A DNA stretch of 64,000 bases, from contig NC_084478.1 in NCBI RefSeq assembly GCF_027409185.1, positions 85,047,624 through 85,111,623 on the forward strand, written 5' to 3'. The notes under the pieces were generated by a model, which saw only the letters and a list, made by a program, of their open reading frames with translations, had not been told where the DNA came from and did no database searches. The DNA is from Cynocephalus volans. Its lineage: Eukaryota > Chordata > Mammalia > Dermoptera > Cynocephalidae. Shown in pieces: positions 10,732-22,937 of the stretch. Every line of letters starts with the position of its first letter. Position 1 is the stretch's first letter. A program made the translations under genes and the position numbers.

Positions 10732-12274
10732 AAGATGGCGGTGGCTGCGGCGACTGGCACGTGGAGTAGCTGAGGTGGAAAAGGCGGCCACTGGGCCTCA
10801 GGCAGCCGGGAAACTTGTGGACCTTCCTCTGGCCATCTCTTAAGGGAGGACCGCTGCTGCTGGCCGGTCATGGGGGGTGACCGCCACTTTGCCCCCGGCA
10901 GGAGAGGCTGCCTCATTTACAGGCAACAGCTTTGAAGTGTGGAGCAGGAAAAGAACTGTTTCTTAGCTGCAAAAGCGAGTCTCGAAACAGGGAACACGGC
11001 GCCAGGGCTGCTGTGGATGCAGCCAGGAGCCCGGAGGCCGGGGCCGCGCTGAAGGCGGCCAGCTGCTCTATTCAGGATTCGAGGTTTCAGGCCGACATTA
11101 AAGAAGATTCCTGAGAGCGCCCGAGCCGAGCCGCGCCGCGACTGCACAGCCCAAGGCGGCAGCAGCCGAGAGCACGGAAGGCGACAAACCAGAGACAGAG
11201 AGCGAGCACCCGACCTGGCACAGCAATGTGAGTGACCCCCTGGTCCAGCTCTGTTCGGTGGGCGGATGCCCACCTGGCTCCCGCCTGCACCACCAGGCCA
11301 CTCACCGCCCCTGTGCTGCCTCCATTTTCCCAGGTGCGGGCAGCTCCGCCCTGCTCGGCCATTACTGAGCCCTCCCACTTGCTTGGCCTGGCGCAGGGCT
11401 TTCCGGACCCTGCCGACCAGCCTCCTCTCCCACTCCGTCCCCAGTTCTCTGGTGGGGCTGGTGGCGTGGGGCATCCCCGGCCAGTGTTGGGAGGGCAAGG
11501 AAGTACGGGCGGGCCGACTGTCACTCCACCACACCCTGGACTCCGGCCCCCGGTAAGCTTCCTGTTACTGGGACGCAGATACCATCTCTGCGGCCACCAG
11601 TTTGGAAAAAAGCCTAATGAATTTCTGGTTGGGAATAGTGTGGTAGGAGAGTTCCCAGGTCCGCCTGACCTGCCGGAGAGCAGGCTGCAGGCGGGCGCTA
11701 GGCTCGGTTTATACCAGGGGGATACAAAGGTGAACAAGACCCGAGAAAGATCTACACAGTGCTACAAAGGCACCCAGAGTGACCGGTCGTCTGTGCCTAG
11801 CAGAAACCTGGTAGACTTCCTGGGTGCGGCGGTGCCGAGCAGGGTCTTGAAGGCCCAGCTGATAGACGAGGGGTGCAGAAGACACGCCCCAGCCCAGCAC
11901 AGTGTGCACAGTGGGGGGAGATGTGCGGCCAGGGAGGCGGAGACTCGACAGAAACCACACACCCGGTGGGGTCGCCACTGCACGATCTAACAGCCTGGGC
12001 CAGAGCACACGGAACGGGGAGAATTCCTGCACAGGAAGTGAAAGCTCAACAGAGATCACACACCCTGTGGTACGTGATCCACCAGCCCAGCAGAGTCCAA
12101 GCTGACCAGAAAGGTGGCTCCCCGGAGAAGCCCAACACCCGAGGCAACCACACACACAAGGCGCTAGAGGCCAACTGAGCAGTCACGGAGGGAGCCATAC
12201 CAAATTGGCAACCACAGCAACATCCTAGTTAGTCATTAGTCTCAAACCGGTGGTCTGTGCAACCCCCTGCCACA
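10731..12274 (+). promoter_or_regulatory. L1-A 5' leader / internal promoter
   Basis: It begins CAAGATGGCGGTGGCTGCGG, which contains the YY1 core (AAGATGGC) found at the start of primate L1 promoters. The leader is GC- and CpG-rich and about 1.54 kb long, against AT-rich ORFs. The same leader is present in B2 (22938-24459) and L1-C (51315-52849). Internal promoter function is inferred from the family. Several GC-driven open frames occur on both strands, but they start at GTG. Confidence 0.8.
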
Positions 12275-13255
12275 ATGAATAAACACCAAAAAAAAGACAC
12301 CAGAAATACAAAAAATCAAGAAAGTACACCACCAAAAGTTAATAAATCTCAAACTCTAGATCCTATAGAACAAGAAGCCCTTGAAATGACTGACAAGGAA
12401 TTTCGAGTGATAATTCTAAGGAAACTGAATGAAATACAAGAAAACTCAGCTAGACATCATGATGAAATGAGGAAAAGTATACAGGATCTGAAAGAGGAAA
12501 TGTACAAGGAAATCAATGTCCTGAAAAAAAATGTAGCAGAACTTGCTGAACTGAAGAAGTTATTCAGCGAAATAAAAAACACAACGGAGAGTTTAACCAG
12601 CAGGCTTGTTGAAGTTGAAGAGAGAACCTCTGAACTTGAAGATGGGCTGTTTGAAATAACACAAGCAGACAAAAAGAAAGAAAAAAGAATCAAGGACATG
12701 GAAGAAAATCTGAGAGAGATATCAGACAACCTTAAGCGCTCAAATATCCGAGACATGGGTATTCCAGAAGGGTAGGAAAATGGAGATTCCACTGAAAACA
12801 TATTCAACAAAATAGTGGCAGAAAACTTCCCAGGTATAGGAAAAATCACAGATCTTCAGATCCAGGAAGCTCAATGATCTCCAAACGTATTCAACCCAAA
12901 AAGGCCTTCTCCAAGACATGTCACAGTCAAATTGGCAAAACTCAGAGACAAAGAGAGAATCTTAAAAGCTGCAAGAGAGAAGCGTCAAATCACCTATAAG
13001 GGAGCCCCAATCAGATTAACATCAGACTTTTCATCACAAACCCTAAAAGCTAGAAAGGAATGGGATGATATTTTCAAAATACTAAAAGACAAAGATTGCC
13101 AGCCAAGAATACTCTACCCTGCAAGGCTATCCTTCCGAAATGAGGGGCAAATAGTATATTTCTCAGACAAACAAAAACTGCGGGAGTTCACTACCACACG
13201 ACCAACCTTACAAGAAATCCTCAAGGGTGTATTGGGTTTGGTTCCTGAAAAATAA
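12275..13255 (+). pseudogene. L1-A ORF1 (RNA-binding protein), two premature stops
   Basis: ORF1p is the trimeric RNA chaperone that coats L1 RNA. The ATG at 12275 sits in CACAATGA and matches the start in B2 and L1-C. The frame runs 326 codons to TAA at 13253-13255. The N-terminal basic segment, the heptad coiled coil (about residues 50-150), the RRM-like region and the C-terminal domain are all in one frame. It is interrupted by TAG at 12773 (GAG in L1-C) and TGA near 12874 (CGA in L1-C, a likely CpG decay). There is no frameshift. Confidence 0.9.
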
Positions 13256-13442
13256 CTACCACTGCCATAAAAACCCAAGAAAAATCTAAACCCGCTAGTA
13301 TAATAAAAATGGCATTCATGAAGAGAAAACAAGCTAACAAAAACACTATCTACAACCTAAGGAACCAACAAACAAAGAAAGCAAACAGTAAATCAGAAAG
13401 CAAGGAACAAAAGAAACCTAAGACAACCATACAACCAATAAA

Positions 13443-16400
13443 ATGCTAGGAATAAATCAACACCTTTCAATAACAACTCTTAATGTAGAAGGCTTAAATT
13501 CCCCAATTAAAAGACACAGACTGGCTGACTTGATCAAAAAGTAGGACCCAACTATATGCTGGCTACAAAAGACCCACCTCACCCATAAAGATTCACACAG
13601 ACTAAGAGTGAAAGGATGGAAAAAGATTTACCATGCAAACAGAAAAGAAAAACTAGCTGGAGTAGCTATTCTTATATCTGACAAAATAGACTTTAAACTA
13701 AAAACCATAAAAAGAGACAATGAGGGACACTACTTAATGATAAAAGGTCTGATCCATCAAGAAGACATAACAATCATAAATATGTATGTACCCAATGTTG
13801 GAGCAGCCAGATTTATAAAACAAACTCTATTAGACCTAAAGAAGGAAATAGACACTAATACCATAATAGCAGGGGACCTGAACACCCCACTGTCAATATT
13901 AGACAGATCATCTAGGCAAAGAATCAGTAGAGAAACACAAGATCTAAACAACACTCTAGACCAATTGGAATTGGCAGATATCTACAGAACATTCCACCCA
14001 ACAACCTCAAAATATTCATTCTTCTCATCAGCACATGGATCATTCTCGAGGATAGATCACATATTAGGTCACAAATCAAGTCTCCATAAATTCAAAAAAA
14101 TTGGAATTATCCCATGTATCTTCTCAGACCACAATGGATTAAAACTAGAAATTAATAACAAAAGAAACTCTGGAAACTATACAAACACATGGAAATTAAA
14201 CAGCATTCTACTTAATGACATATGGGTCCAAGAAGAAATCAAGCAGGAAATCAAAAAATTTATTGAATCTAATGAAAACAATGATACATCATACCAAAAC
14301 CTGTGGGATACTGCAAAAGCAGTATTGAGGGGAAAATTTATTGCATTAAATGCTCACTTCAGAAGAATAGAAAGATGGCAAGTGAACAACCTAACACTTC
14401 ACCTTAAAGAACTAGAAAAACAAGAACAATCCAAACCTAAAGATAGCAGACGGAAAGAAATCATAAAGATCAGAGCAGAACTGAATGAAATTGAAAACCA
14501 AAAAACAATTCAAAAGATCAACCAATCAAAAAGTTGGTTTTTTGAAAAGATAAATAAAATTGACAAACCATTAGCATGGCTAACAAAAAAAAGAAGAGAG
14601 AAGACTCAAATAACAAAAATTAGAAATGAAAAAGGTGATATTACAACTGATTCATCTGAAATACAAGGAATCATTCGAGACTACTATAAACAACTATACG
14701 CTAACAAATTTGAAAATCTGGAGGAAATGGATAAATTTCTGGACACACACAAGCTCCCAAAACTGAACTGTGATGACGTAGAAAATTTGAACAGACCAAT
14801 AACAATAAAGGAGATTGAAGCTGTTATCAGAAGGCTCCCAACAAAGAAAAGCCCAGGACCAGATGGATTCACAGCAGAATTTAACCAAACATTCAAAGAG
14901 GAATTGACACCGATTCTTTACAAACTATTCCAAAAGATTGAAACGGACGCAAATCTCCCAAACCCATTCTATGAAGCAAACATCATCCTGATACCAAAAC
15001 CAGATAAAGATATAACCAAAAAAGAAAACTCCAGGCCAATATCCTTGATGAATATAGATGCAAAAATCCTCACTAAAATACTAGCAAACAGAATACAGCA
15101 ACACATACGTAAAATTATTCATCCTGATCAAGTGGGATTCATCCCAGGGATGCAAGGTTGGTTCAACATATGCAAATCAATAAATGTGATACACCATATT
15201 AATAAACTCAAACACGAGGACCATATGATCATCTCTATAGATGCTGAAAAAGCATTTGATAAAGTTCAGCACTCATTCATGACAAAGACCCTCTATAAGT
15301 TAGGTATAGAGGGAAAGTATCTCAACATAATTAAAGCCATATATGCCAAACCCACTGCCAATATCATCCTGAATGGGGAAAAGCTGAAAGCTTTTCCTTT
15401 AAGAACAGGAACTAGACAAGGATGCCCACTCTCACCACTCCTATTCAGCATACTGTTGGAAGTACTAGCCAGAGCAATCAGAGAAGAGAAGAAAATAAAG
15501 GGCATCCAGATTGGAAAAGATGAAGTCAAACTGTCCCTGTTTGCAGATGACATGATCCTATATATCGAACAGACTAAAGCCTCTACAAAAAAACTGTTGG
15601 AATTGATAAATGATTTCAGCACAGTAGCAGGATACAAAATCAACACACAAAAATCAGTAGCATTTCTTTTCTCCAATAGTGAACATGCAGAACGAGAAAT
15701 CAAGAAAGCCTGCCCATTTACAATAGCCACCAAAAAAATAAAATACTTAGGAATTGAATTAACCAAGGAGGTGAAAAATCTCTATAATGAGAACTACAAA
15801 CCACTGCTGAGAGAAATTAGAGAGGATACAAGAAGATGGAAAGATATTCCATGCTCTTGGATTGGAAGAATCAACATAGTGAAAATGTCCATACTACCCA
15901 AAGTGATATACAAATTCAATGCAATCCCCACCAAAATTCCAAAGACATTTTTCTCAGAAATGGAAAAAACTATTCAGACATTTATATGGAACAATAAAAG
16001 ACCACGCATAGCCAAAGCAATGCTCAGCAAAAAAAATAAAGCTGGAGGCATAACACTACCTGACTTTAAGCTGTACTACAAAGCTATAATAACCAAAACA
16101 GTATGGTACTGGCATAAAAACAGACACACTGACCAATGGAATAGAATAGAGAATCCAGAAGTCAACCCACACACTTACTGTCAGCTGATCTTTGACAAAG
16201 GCACCAAGCCTATTCAGTGGCGAAGGGACTGCCTCTTCAGCAAATGGTGCTGAGATAACTGGATATCCATATGCAGGAGAATGAAACTAGATCCATACCT
16301 CTCACCGTATACTAAAATCAACTCAAAATGGATTAAGGATTTAAATATCCACCCTGAAACAAAAAAAAACTTCTTAAAGAAAACATAGGAGAAACACTTC

Positions 16401-17272
16401 AGGAAATAGGACTGGGCACAGACTTCATGAATACAACCCCAAAAGCACGGGCAACCAAAGGAAAAATAAACAAATGGGATTATATCAAACTAAAAAGCTT
16501 CTGCACAGCAAAAGAAACAATTAAAAGAGTTAAAAGACAACCAACAGAGTGGGAGAAAATATTTGCAAAATATATATCTGACAAAGGATTAATATCCAGA
16601 ATATATAAGGAACTCAAACAACTCTACAAGAAGAAAACAAGCAACCCAATTAAAAAATGGGCAAAAGAGCTAAGTAGGCATTTCTCTAAGGAAGATATCC
16701 AAATGGCCAACAGACATATGAAAAAATGCTCAACATCACTCAGCATCCGGGAAATGCAAATCAAAACCACATTGAGATACCATCTAACCCCAGTTAGGAT
16801 GGCTAAAATCCAAAAGACTATGAACGATAAATGCTGGCGAGGCTGCGGAGAAAAAGGAACTCTCATACATTGTTGGTGGGACTGCAAAATGGTGCAGCCT
16901 CTATGGAAAATGGTATGGAGGTTCCTCAAACAATTGCCGATAGATCTACCATACAACCCAGCTATCCCACTGTTGGGAATATACCCAGAGGAATGGAAAT
17001 CATCAAGTCGAAGGTATACCTGTTTCCCAATGTTTATCGCAGCACTCTTTACAATAGCCAAGAGTTGGAACCAGCCCAAATGCTCATCATCGGATGAGTG
17101 GATACGGAAAATGTGGTATATCTACACAATGGAATACTACTCAGCTATAAAAACGAATGAAATACTGCCATTTGCAACAACATGGATGGACCTTGAGAGA
17201 ATTATATTAAGTGAAACAAGTCAGGCACAGAAAGAGAAATACCACATGTTCTCACTTATTGGTGGGAGCTAA
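13443..17272 (+). pseudogene. L1-A ORF2 (endonuclease-reverse transcriptase), broken
   Basis: ORF2p nicks target DNA and reverse-transcribes L1 RNA. The frame starts at ATG 13443 (MLGINQH). The AP-endonuclease domain has N14, E43, GDLNTP and the C-terminal SDH motif. The RT domain has the FADD catalytic motif encoded near 15540. A Cys-rich CWRGCGEKG motif lies near the end. Damage: TAG at 13542 (codon 34; CAG in L1-C), TGA at 16251 (TGG in L1-C) and a 2-base insertion in the A run at 16361-16369. The longest open part is 13545-16250. The gap to ORF1 is about 190 bp, as in L1-C. Confidence 0.92.
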
Positions 17273-17499
17273 AAATTAATATATAAATTCACACACACAC
17301 ACACACACACAAACGGGGGGGAAGAAGATATAACAACCACAATTATTTGAAGTTGATACGACAAGCAAACAGAAAGAACATTGATGGGGGGAGGGGGGAG
17401 GGAGAAGGGAGGGAGGTCTTGGTGATGGGGAGCAATAATCAGCTGCAATGTATATCGACAAAATAAAATTAAAAACAAACAAACAAAAATAAATAAATA
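17273..17499 (+). other. L1-A 3' UTR with CA repeat, G-rich tract and A-rich tail
   Basis: After the ORF2 stop there is (CA)n at 17290-17310, then a run of G blocks at 17384-17416 separated by A or GA that could fold as a G-quadruplex. An A-rich tail with AATAAA repeats follows. The same order is seen in B2 and L1-C. G-rich polypurine tracts are a conserved feature of mammalian L1 3' UTRs. Confidence 0.8.
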
Positions 17500-17515
17500 A
17501 ATAAAACAAGATTTC

Positions 17516-18585
17516 TTTGAGCTTGGCCAGGTACAATTTGTCAAAGAGCTGCTATGCCACTTTTGACAAATAGTGTTCTAAGGGCCCATCACTCCCCAGA
17601 AAAAAAAAAGAACAGAAAATGAGCAAAAATTGTCAGTGTCAACTTTTTCAGAACATTGAAAAATATTCAAAGGTTTACAGCAATGAAGTGAGTGATAAAT
17701 CAAGAAAATGTGACTATAACAATGCAGGGGAGCTTTGAGGCATTTTAACATAAATTTGTTCCACCATCGTCCTCAGTACAGTGGCCATCTTGAAAACAGC
17801 AGCCCATATTTAAGTGTACATACCTGGTTTTTGGAGGGACAGAGAGTACCTTGTTTTGAAATAATTTTGTTTGTCAGTTTTGACCTCTCTGTGGGTTCTC
17901 TTAAGGAATGATACAAGGTGCTTGATTTGTTTCACATAATCCAGAACTCTCTCAGGGCAGAAACTTGGCTATGTGGAAGGCAATTCTTGAGAACACTGAA
18001 AGGTAAATGTACAAGCTGCTGCCATCTGAGGCAAAAGATTACAGTTAAGGCAAATATTGACACTGTAAAAGCCCAGAAGGAAAAGCTAGACATTGAGTTA
18101 CTTTGCAGAATAAGTGCTTTGAAAAAGTTCCCATGTTCTGTAAACCTAAATCTACTATAAGATGCAAAGCCTTTTTTTAATTAATGAAGGATTGATAGAA
18201 TGGACTTACTAGCAGAATGGGCAAAGCACAGTAATGTGTTATTTAAGTTAAAGAGAATAGAAATTATCCAAACAAAAATATAAAGTAATAAGAATAACAA
18301 ACAAAAGTTCCCTCATATAACAGGGAATCTAAGAGCTACACACATGCCCAGGATAGGATGCATATTCAGAAATAACCTGAGAAGACCTTACCTCTCACCT
18401 CTGGACGATTGTTACACTTAGTGAAAGCACTAAGTGAGGGCTAAAGCAGAGTAAAAAGCCTACTGGCTTAGGCCTGAAAAAGTGCCCCAAAGCAAAGTCA
18501 ATCTGCAAAGAGTAGGACAGTTTCGTTGTCTTTTTTACTCCAGGTATTTAAGGAAATCTCAGTCAAATCACTAGCTGACCATCAA
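17516..18585. other. Probably unique DNA
   Basis: This is the right flank of L1-A. I recognise no repeat in it. An 80-codon open frame at 17918-18160 has no recognisable domain. The older L1-B begins near 18590. Confidence 0.4.
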
Positions 18586-18934
18586 CTAAAGGAACAGAAG
18601 GACTCAATCCCCAGCCCAGCTGAGTGTGTGCCAATCAGAGAGGCACCCCACCAGAGAGGCCTGAGATCCACGGAGACCACGCACCCCATGGTGCCAGCGT
18701 GCAAGCCAGCAGCTAAGCCTCGCTGCTGCCAGATTCCATCCCCAGCCCAGCCAAGTGCATGCTGACCAGAGAGGAGCCTCCCTGGAGAGGCCCAAGACCT
18801 GAAGCAACCATGCACCCAAGGCGCCAGTGGGCAGCAGAACAGACACTGAGGCAGCCGTGCCAAATTGGCAGCCCCAGCAGCAGCCTAGCCAGACAATAGT
18901 GTCAAACCAGTGGACCGTGAAACCCCCTAGGACA

Positions 18935-19899
18935 ATGACTAAACATCAAAGGAAAGATACCAGAAATATGAAAAATCAAAAAAGTACACCACCAAAGGGT
19001 AATAACTCTCAAGCTCTAGATCCTATAAAACAAGAAACCCTTGAAATGTCTGACAAGGAATTTAGAATGATAATTCTAAGGAAACTAAATGAGATACAAG
19101 AAAACTCAGCTAGACAACACGATGAAACAAGGAAAAGCATACAGCACCTGAAAGAAGAAATGTACAAAGAAATCAATACCCTGAAAAAGAATGTAGCAGA
19201 GCTTGCCAAGCTGAAGAATTCATTCAACGAAATCAAAAACACAACAGAGAATTTAACCAGCAGGCTTGCAGAAGCAGAAGAGAGAACTTCTGACCTTGAA
19301 GATGGGCTGTTTGAAATAACACAGGCAGACAAAAAAAAAAAAAAAGAATTAAAAACATTGAAGAAAATCTAAGAGAGATATCAGACAACCTTAAGCACTC
19401 AAATATCCGAGTCATGGGTATTCCAGAAGGGGAGGAAAAGGAGATTGCATTGAAAACATATTCAACAAAATAGTGGCAGAAAACTTCCCAGGTATAGGAA
19501 AAGTCACAGATCTTCAGATTCAGGAAGCTCAAAGATCCCCAACTGCATTCAACCTAAAAAGGTCTTCTCCAAGAAGTCAAATTGGCAAAACTCAAAGAAA
19601 AAGAGAGAATCTTAAAAGCTGCAAGAAATAAGCAACAAATCACCTATAAGGAAGCCCAAATCAGGCTAACATCAGACTTTTCATCACAAACCCTAAAAGT
19701 CAGAAAGGAATGGATGATATATTCAAAATACTAAAAGACAGAGATTGCCAGCCAAGAATACTCCACAAGGCTATCCTTCTGAAATGAAGGGAAAATAGTA
19801 TATATCTCAGACAAACAAAAACTACAGGAGTTCACTACCACACGACCACCCTTACAAGAAATTCTCAAGGGAGTACTGGGTTTGGTACCTGAAAAATAA
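18935..19899 (+). pseudogene. L1-B ORF1, frameshifted
   Basis: The ATG at 18935 opens a frame related to L1-C ORF1 (MTKHQRKDT against MNKHQKKDT). The coiled-coil region is open to about 19372, where a run of 14 A's around 19331-19344 has shifted the frame. Further indels follow, such as the loss of bases near 19433 and 19570. The C-terminal part is recognisable up to the TAA at 19897-19899. Confidence 0.85.
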
Positions 19900-20080
19900 C
19901 GACCACTGCCATAAAAACTCAAGAAAAATCAAAACCCACTAGTATAATAAAAGTGCCAACAATGAAGAGAATAAAAAAGTTTATCTACAACCCAAGGAAC
20001 CAACAAATACAGAAGACAAACAGTAAATCAGAAAGAAAGGAACAAAAGACACTAAAGATATCCAAACAAAAATCAGTAAA

Positions 20081-22930
20081 ATGCTAGGAGTAAATCAACA
20101 CTTTTCAATAACAACTCTTAATGTAGAAGGATTGAATTCCCCACTCAAAAGACAAAGACTGACTGACTGGATTACAAAGGAGGACCCAACTATATGCTCC
20201 CTTCAAGAGACGCAACTAACCTGTAAAGACTCACATAGACTAAGAGTGAAAGGATGGAAAAAGATTTACCATGCAAACAAATATGAAAAACAAGTTGGAG
20301 TAGCTATTCTTATATCTGACAAAATAGACTTTAAACTAAAAACCATAAAAAGAGATAATGAGGGCCACTACATAATGATAAAAGGATTGATCCATCAAGA
20401 AAACATAACAATCATAAATATATATGCACCCAATGTCGGAGCAGCCAGATTTATAAAGCAAACTCTATTAGACCTAAAGAAGGAAATAGACACTAATACC
20501 ATAATAGCAGGGGACCTCAACACCCCACTATCAATACTGGACAGATCACCTAGGCAAAGAATCAGCAGAGAAACCGAAGATCTAAACAACACTCTAGACC
20601 AATTGGACTTGGCAGATATGTACAGAACATTCCATCCAACAACCACAGAATATTCATTCTTCTCATCAGCACATGGATCACTCTTCAGGATAGATCACAT
20701 GTTAGGTCACAAATCAAGTCTCAACAAATTCAAAAAAATTGGAATTATCCCATGTATCTTCTCAGACTACAATGGATTAAATTAGAAAACAATAACAAAG
20801 GAAATTCTGGAAACTATACAAAGACATAGAAATTAAACAGCATTCTACTTAAAGACATATGGGTCTGAGAAGAAATCAAACAGGAAATCAAAAAATTTAT
20901 TGAAACTACTGAAAACAATGACACATCATACCAAAACCTGTCAGATACTGCAAAAGCAGTACTAAGGGGGAAATTTATCACATTAAATGCTCACCTAGAA
21001 GAATGGAAAGATGGCAAGTGAACAACCTAATACTTCACCTTAAAGAACTAGAAAAACAAGAACAATCCAAACTGAAAGTTAGCAGATGGAAAGAAATCAT
21101 TAAGATAAGAGCAGAACGTAATAAAATTGAAACCCAAAAAATGATACAAAACATCAATGAATCAAAAAGTTGGTTTTTTTGAAAAGATAAATAAAATTGA
21201 CAAACCATTAGCATGGCTAATTAAAAAAAGAAGAGAGAAGACCCAAATGACAAATATTAGAAGTGAAAAAGGTGATATGAGAACTAATACCTCTGAAATA
21301 CAAGGAATCATTCTAGACTACTATAAACAGCTATATGCCAACAAATTTGAAAATCTGGAAGAAATGGAAAAATTTCTAGACACACACAAACTACCAAAAC
21401 TGAGCCAAGAAGATGGAGAAAATCTGAACAGACCAATAACTATAAATGAGATTGAAGCTGTTATCAGAAGGCTCCCAAAAAAGAAAAGCCCAGCACCAGA
21501 TGGATTCACAGCAGAATTCTACCAAACAGTCAAAAAGGAATTGACACCAATTCTCTACAAACTATTCCAAAAGATTGAAACAGAGGCAATTCTCCCAAAC
21601 TCATTCTATGAAGCAAACATCACTGTGATACTAAAACCAGCTAAACATACAACTAAAAAAAAAAACTAAAGGCCAATATCCTTGAGAACTATAAACGCAA
21701 AAATCCTCAATACAATACTAGCTAACAGAATACAGCAACACATACACAAAATTAAACACCATGATCAAGTGGGATTCATCCCAGGGATGCAAGGTTGGTT
21801 CAACATACGCAAATCAATAAATGTGATACACCATATTAATAAACTCAAACACGAGGACCATATGATCATCTCTATAGATGCTGAAAAAGCATTTGATAAA
21901 GTTCAGCACTCATTCATGACAAAGACCCTCTATAAGTTAGGTATAGAGGGAAAGTATCTCAACATAATTAAAGCCATATATGCCAAACCCACTGCCAATA
22001 TCATCCTGAATGGGGAAAAGCTGAAAGCTTTTCCTTTAAGAACAGGAACTAGACAAGGATGCCCACTCTCACCACTCCTATTCAGCATACTGTTGGAAGT
22101 ACTAGCCAGAGCAATCAGAGAAGAGAAGAAAATAAAGGGCATCCAGATTGGAAAAGATGAAGTCAAACTGTCCCTGTTTGCAGATGACATGATTCTATAT
22201 ATCAAACAGCCTAAAGCCTCTAAGAAAAACTCTTCGAGTTGATAAATGATTTCAGAAAAGTAGCAGGATACAAAATCAACACACAAAAATCAGTAGCATT
22301 TCTTTTCTCCAAGAGTGAACATGCAGAAAGCGAAATCAAGAAATCTTGCCCAGGGCTGAGCCCGTGGCGCACTTGGTAGAGTGCTGCGCTGGCAGCGGGC
22401 GACGCTCCCGCCGCGGGTTCGGATCCTATATAGGACTGACCGGGGCACTCACTGGCTGAGTGCCGGTCACGAAAAAACGACAAAAAAAAAAAAGAAAAAG
22501 AAAAGAAATCTTGCCCATTTACAATAGCCACCAAAAAAAATAAAATACTTAGGAATTGAGTTAACCAAGGATGTGAAAAATCTCTATAATGAGAACTACA
22601 AGCCACTGCTGAAAAAAATTAAACAGAACACAAGAAGATGGAAAGATATCCCATGCTCTTGGATTGGATGGACCAACATTGTTGAAATGTCCATACTACC
22701 CAAAGCGATATACAAATTCAATGCAATCCCCATAGAAATTCCAATGACATTTTTCTCAGAAATGGAAAAAACTATCCAGACATTTATATGGAATAACAAA
22801 AGACCACGCATAGCCAAAGCAATTCTGAGCAAAAAAGTAAAGCTGGAGGCATAACACTACCTGACTTTAAACTCTACTACAAAGCTATAATAACCAAACA
22901 GCATGGTACTGGCATAAAAACAGACAGACT
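20081..22930 (+). pseudogene. L1-B ORF2, fragmented
   Basis: The ATG at 20081 (MLGVNQH) opens the endonuclease domain to a stop near 20783, with N14, E43 and GDLNTP present. The RT domain is in pieces: 21157-21669 and 21682-22242, the latter including the FADD motif. A SINE interrupts at 22353-22502. The palm region resumes at 22573-22854, and the gene is cut at 22930 by B2. The segment 21763-22193 is anomalously similar to L1-A. Confidence 0.88.
22353..22502 (+). mobile_element. tRNA-derived SINE (CYN-like, short variant) in L1-B
   Basis: It begins GGGCTGAGCCCGTGGCGCAC, has a B box GGTTCGGATCC and an A-rich tail with AAGAAAAAG. The target duplication AAGAAATCTTGCCCA is at 22338-22352 and 22503-22517, perfect over 15 bp. 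Same variant as at 5196 and 26137. Confidence 0.92.
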
Positions 22931-22937
22931 GGTTTTT

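Larger units (their letters stand above)
10731..17499 (+). mobile_element. Full-length young L1 ('L1-A')
   Basis: A complete LINE-1: 5' leader (10731-12274), ORF1 (12275-13255), ORF2 (13443-17272), a 3' UTR with a CA repeat and a G-rich tract, and an A-rich tail. It is flanked by 16-bp target duplications. Its layout and sequence match L1-C (51315-58108) closely, so both belong to one recent subfamily. It is inactive: ORF1 has two premature stops; ORF2 has two stops plus a 2-base insertion. A 431-bp block of its ORF2 is almost identical to older L1-B. Confidence 0.95.
18590..22930 (+). mobile_element. Older L1 ('L1-B'), 5'-truncated and 3'-incomplete
   Basis: It begins in the distal 5' leader, which is diverged from L1-A, and then has ORF1 (18935-19899) and ORF2 (20081 onward). 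A SINE sits at 22353-22502. The element stops abruptly at about 22930, where the leader of B2 starts. ORF2 beyond that point (roughly the last 380 codons) and the 3' UTR are not found on the far side of B2. Apart from 21763-22193, it differs from L1-A at roughly one base in ten. Confidence 0.88.

Noticed and set aside
11232..11990. A 252-codon open frame in the sense strand of the L1-A leader
   Set aside because: It starts at GTG, not ATG. The matching region in L1-C and B2 is broken into shorter pieces. High GC with few stop codons explains it.
11709..12155. Antisense frame in the leader, recalling the antisense ORF0 of primate L1s; also in B2 and L1-C
   Set aside because: Its first codon is GTG and its sequence is the mirror of the same GC-rich low-stop region. 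No similarity to primate ORF0 can be claimed.
11873..12178. A 101-codon frame just upstream of ORF1, also present in L1-C (52448-52753) and nearly so in B2 (24063-24356)
   Set aside because: Conservation follows from recent common descent of the three leaders, and the start is GTG. Without an ATG or evidence of selection it cannot be called a gene.
15293..15766. Long antisense frames over ORF2 (also 21930-22286 and 55868-56341)
   Set aside because: They are shadows of the ORF2 coding frame, conserved only because ORF2 is.
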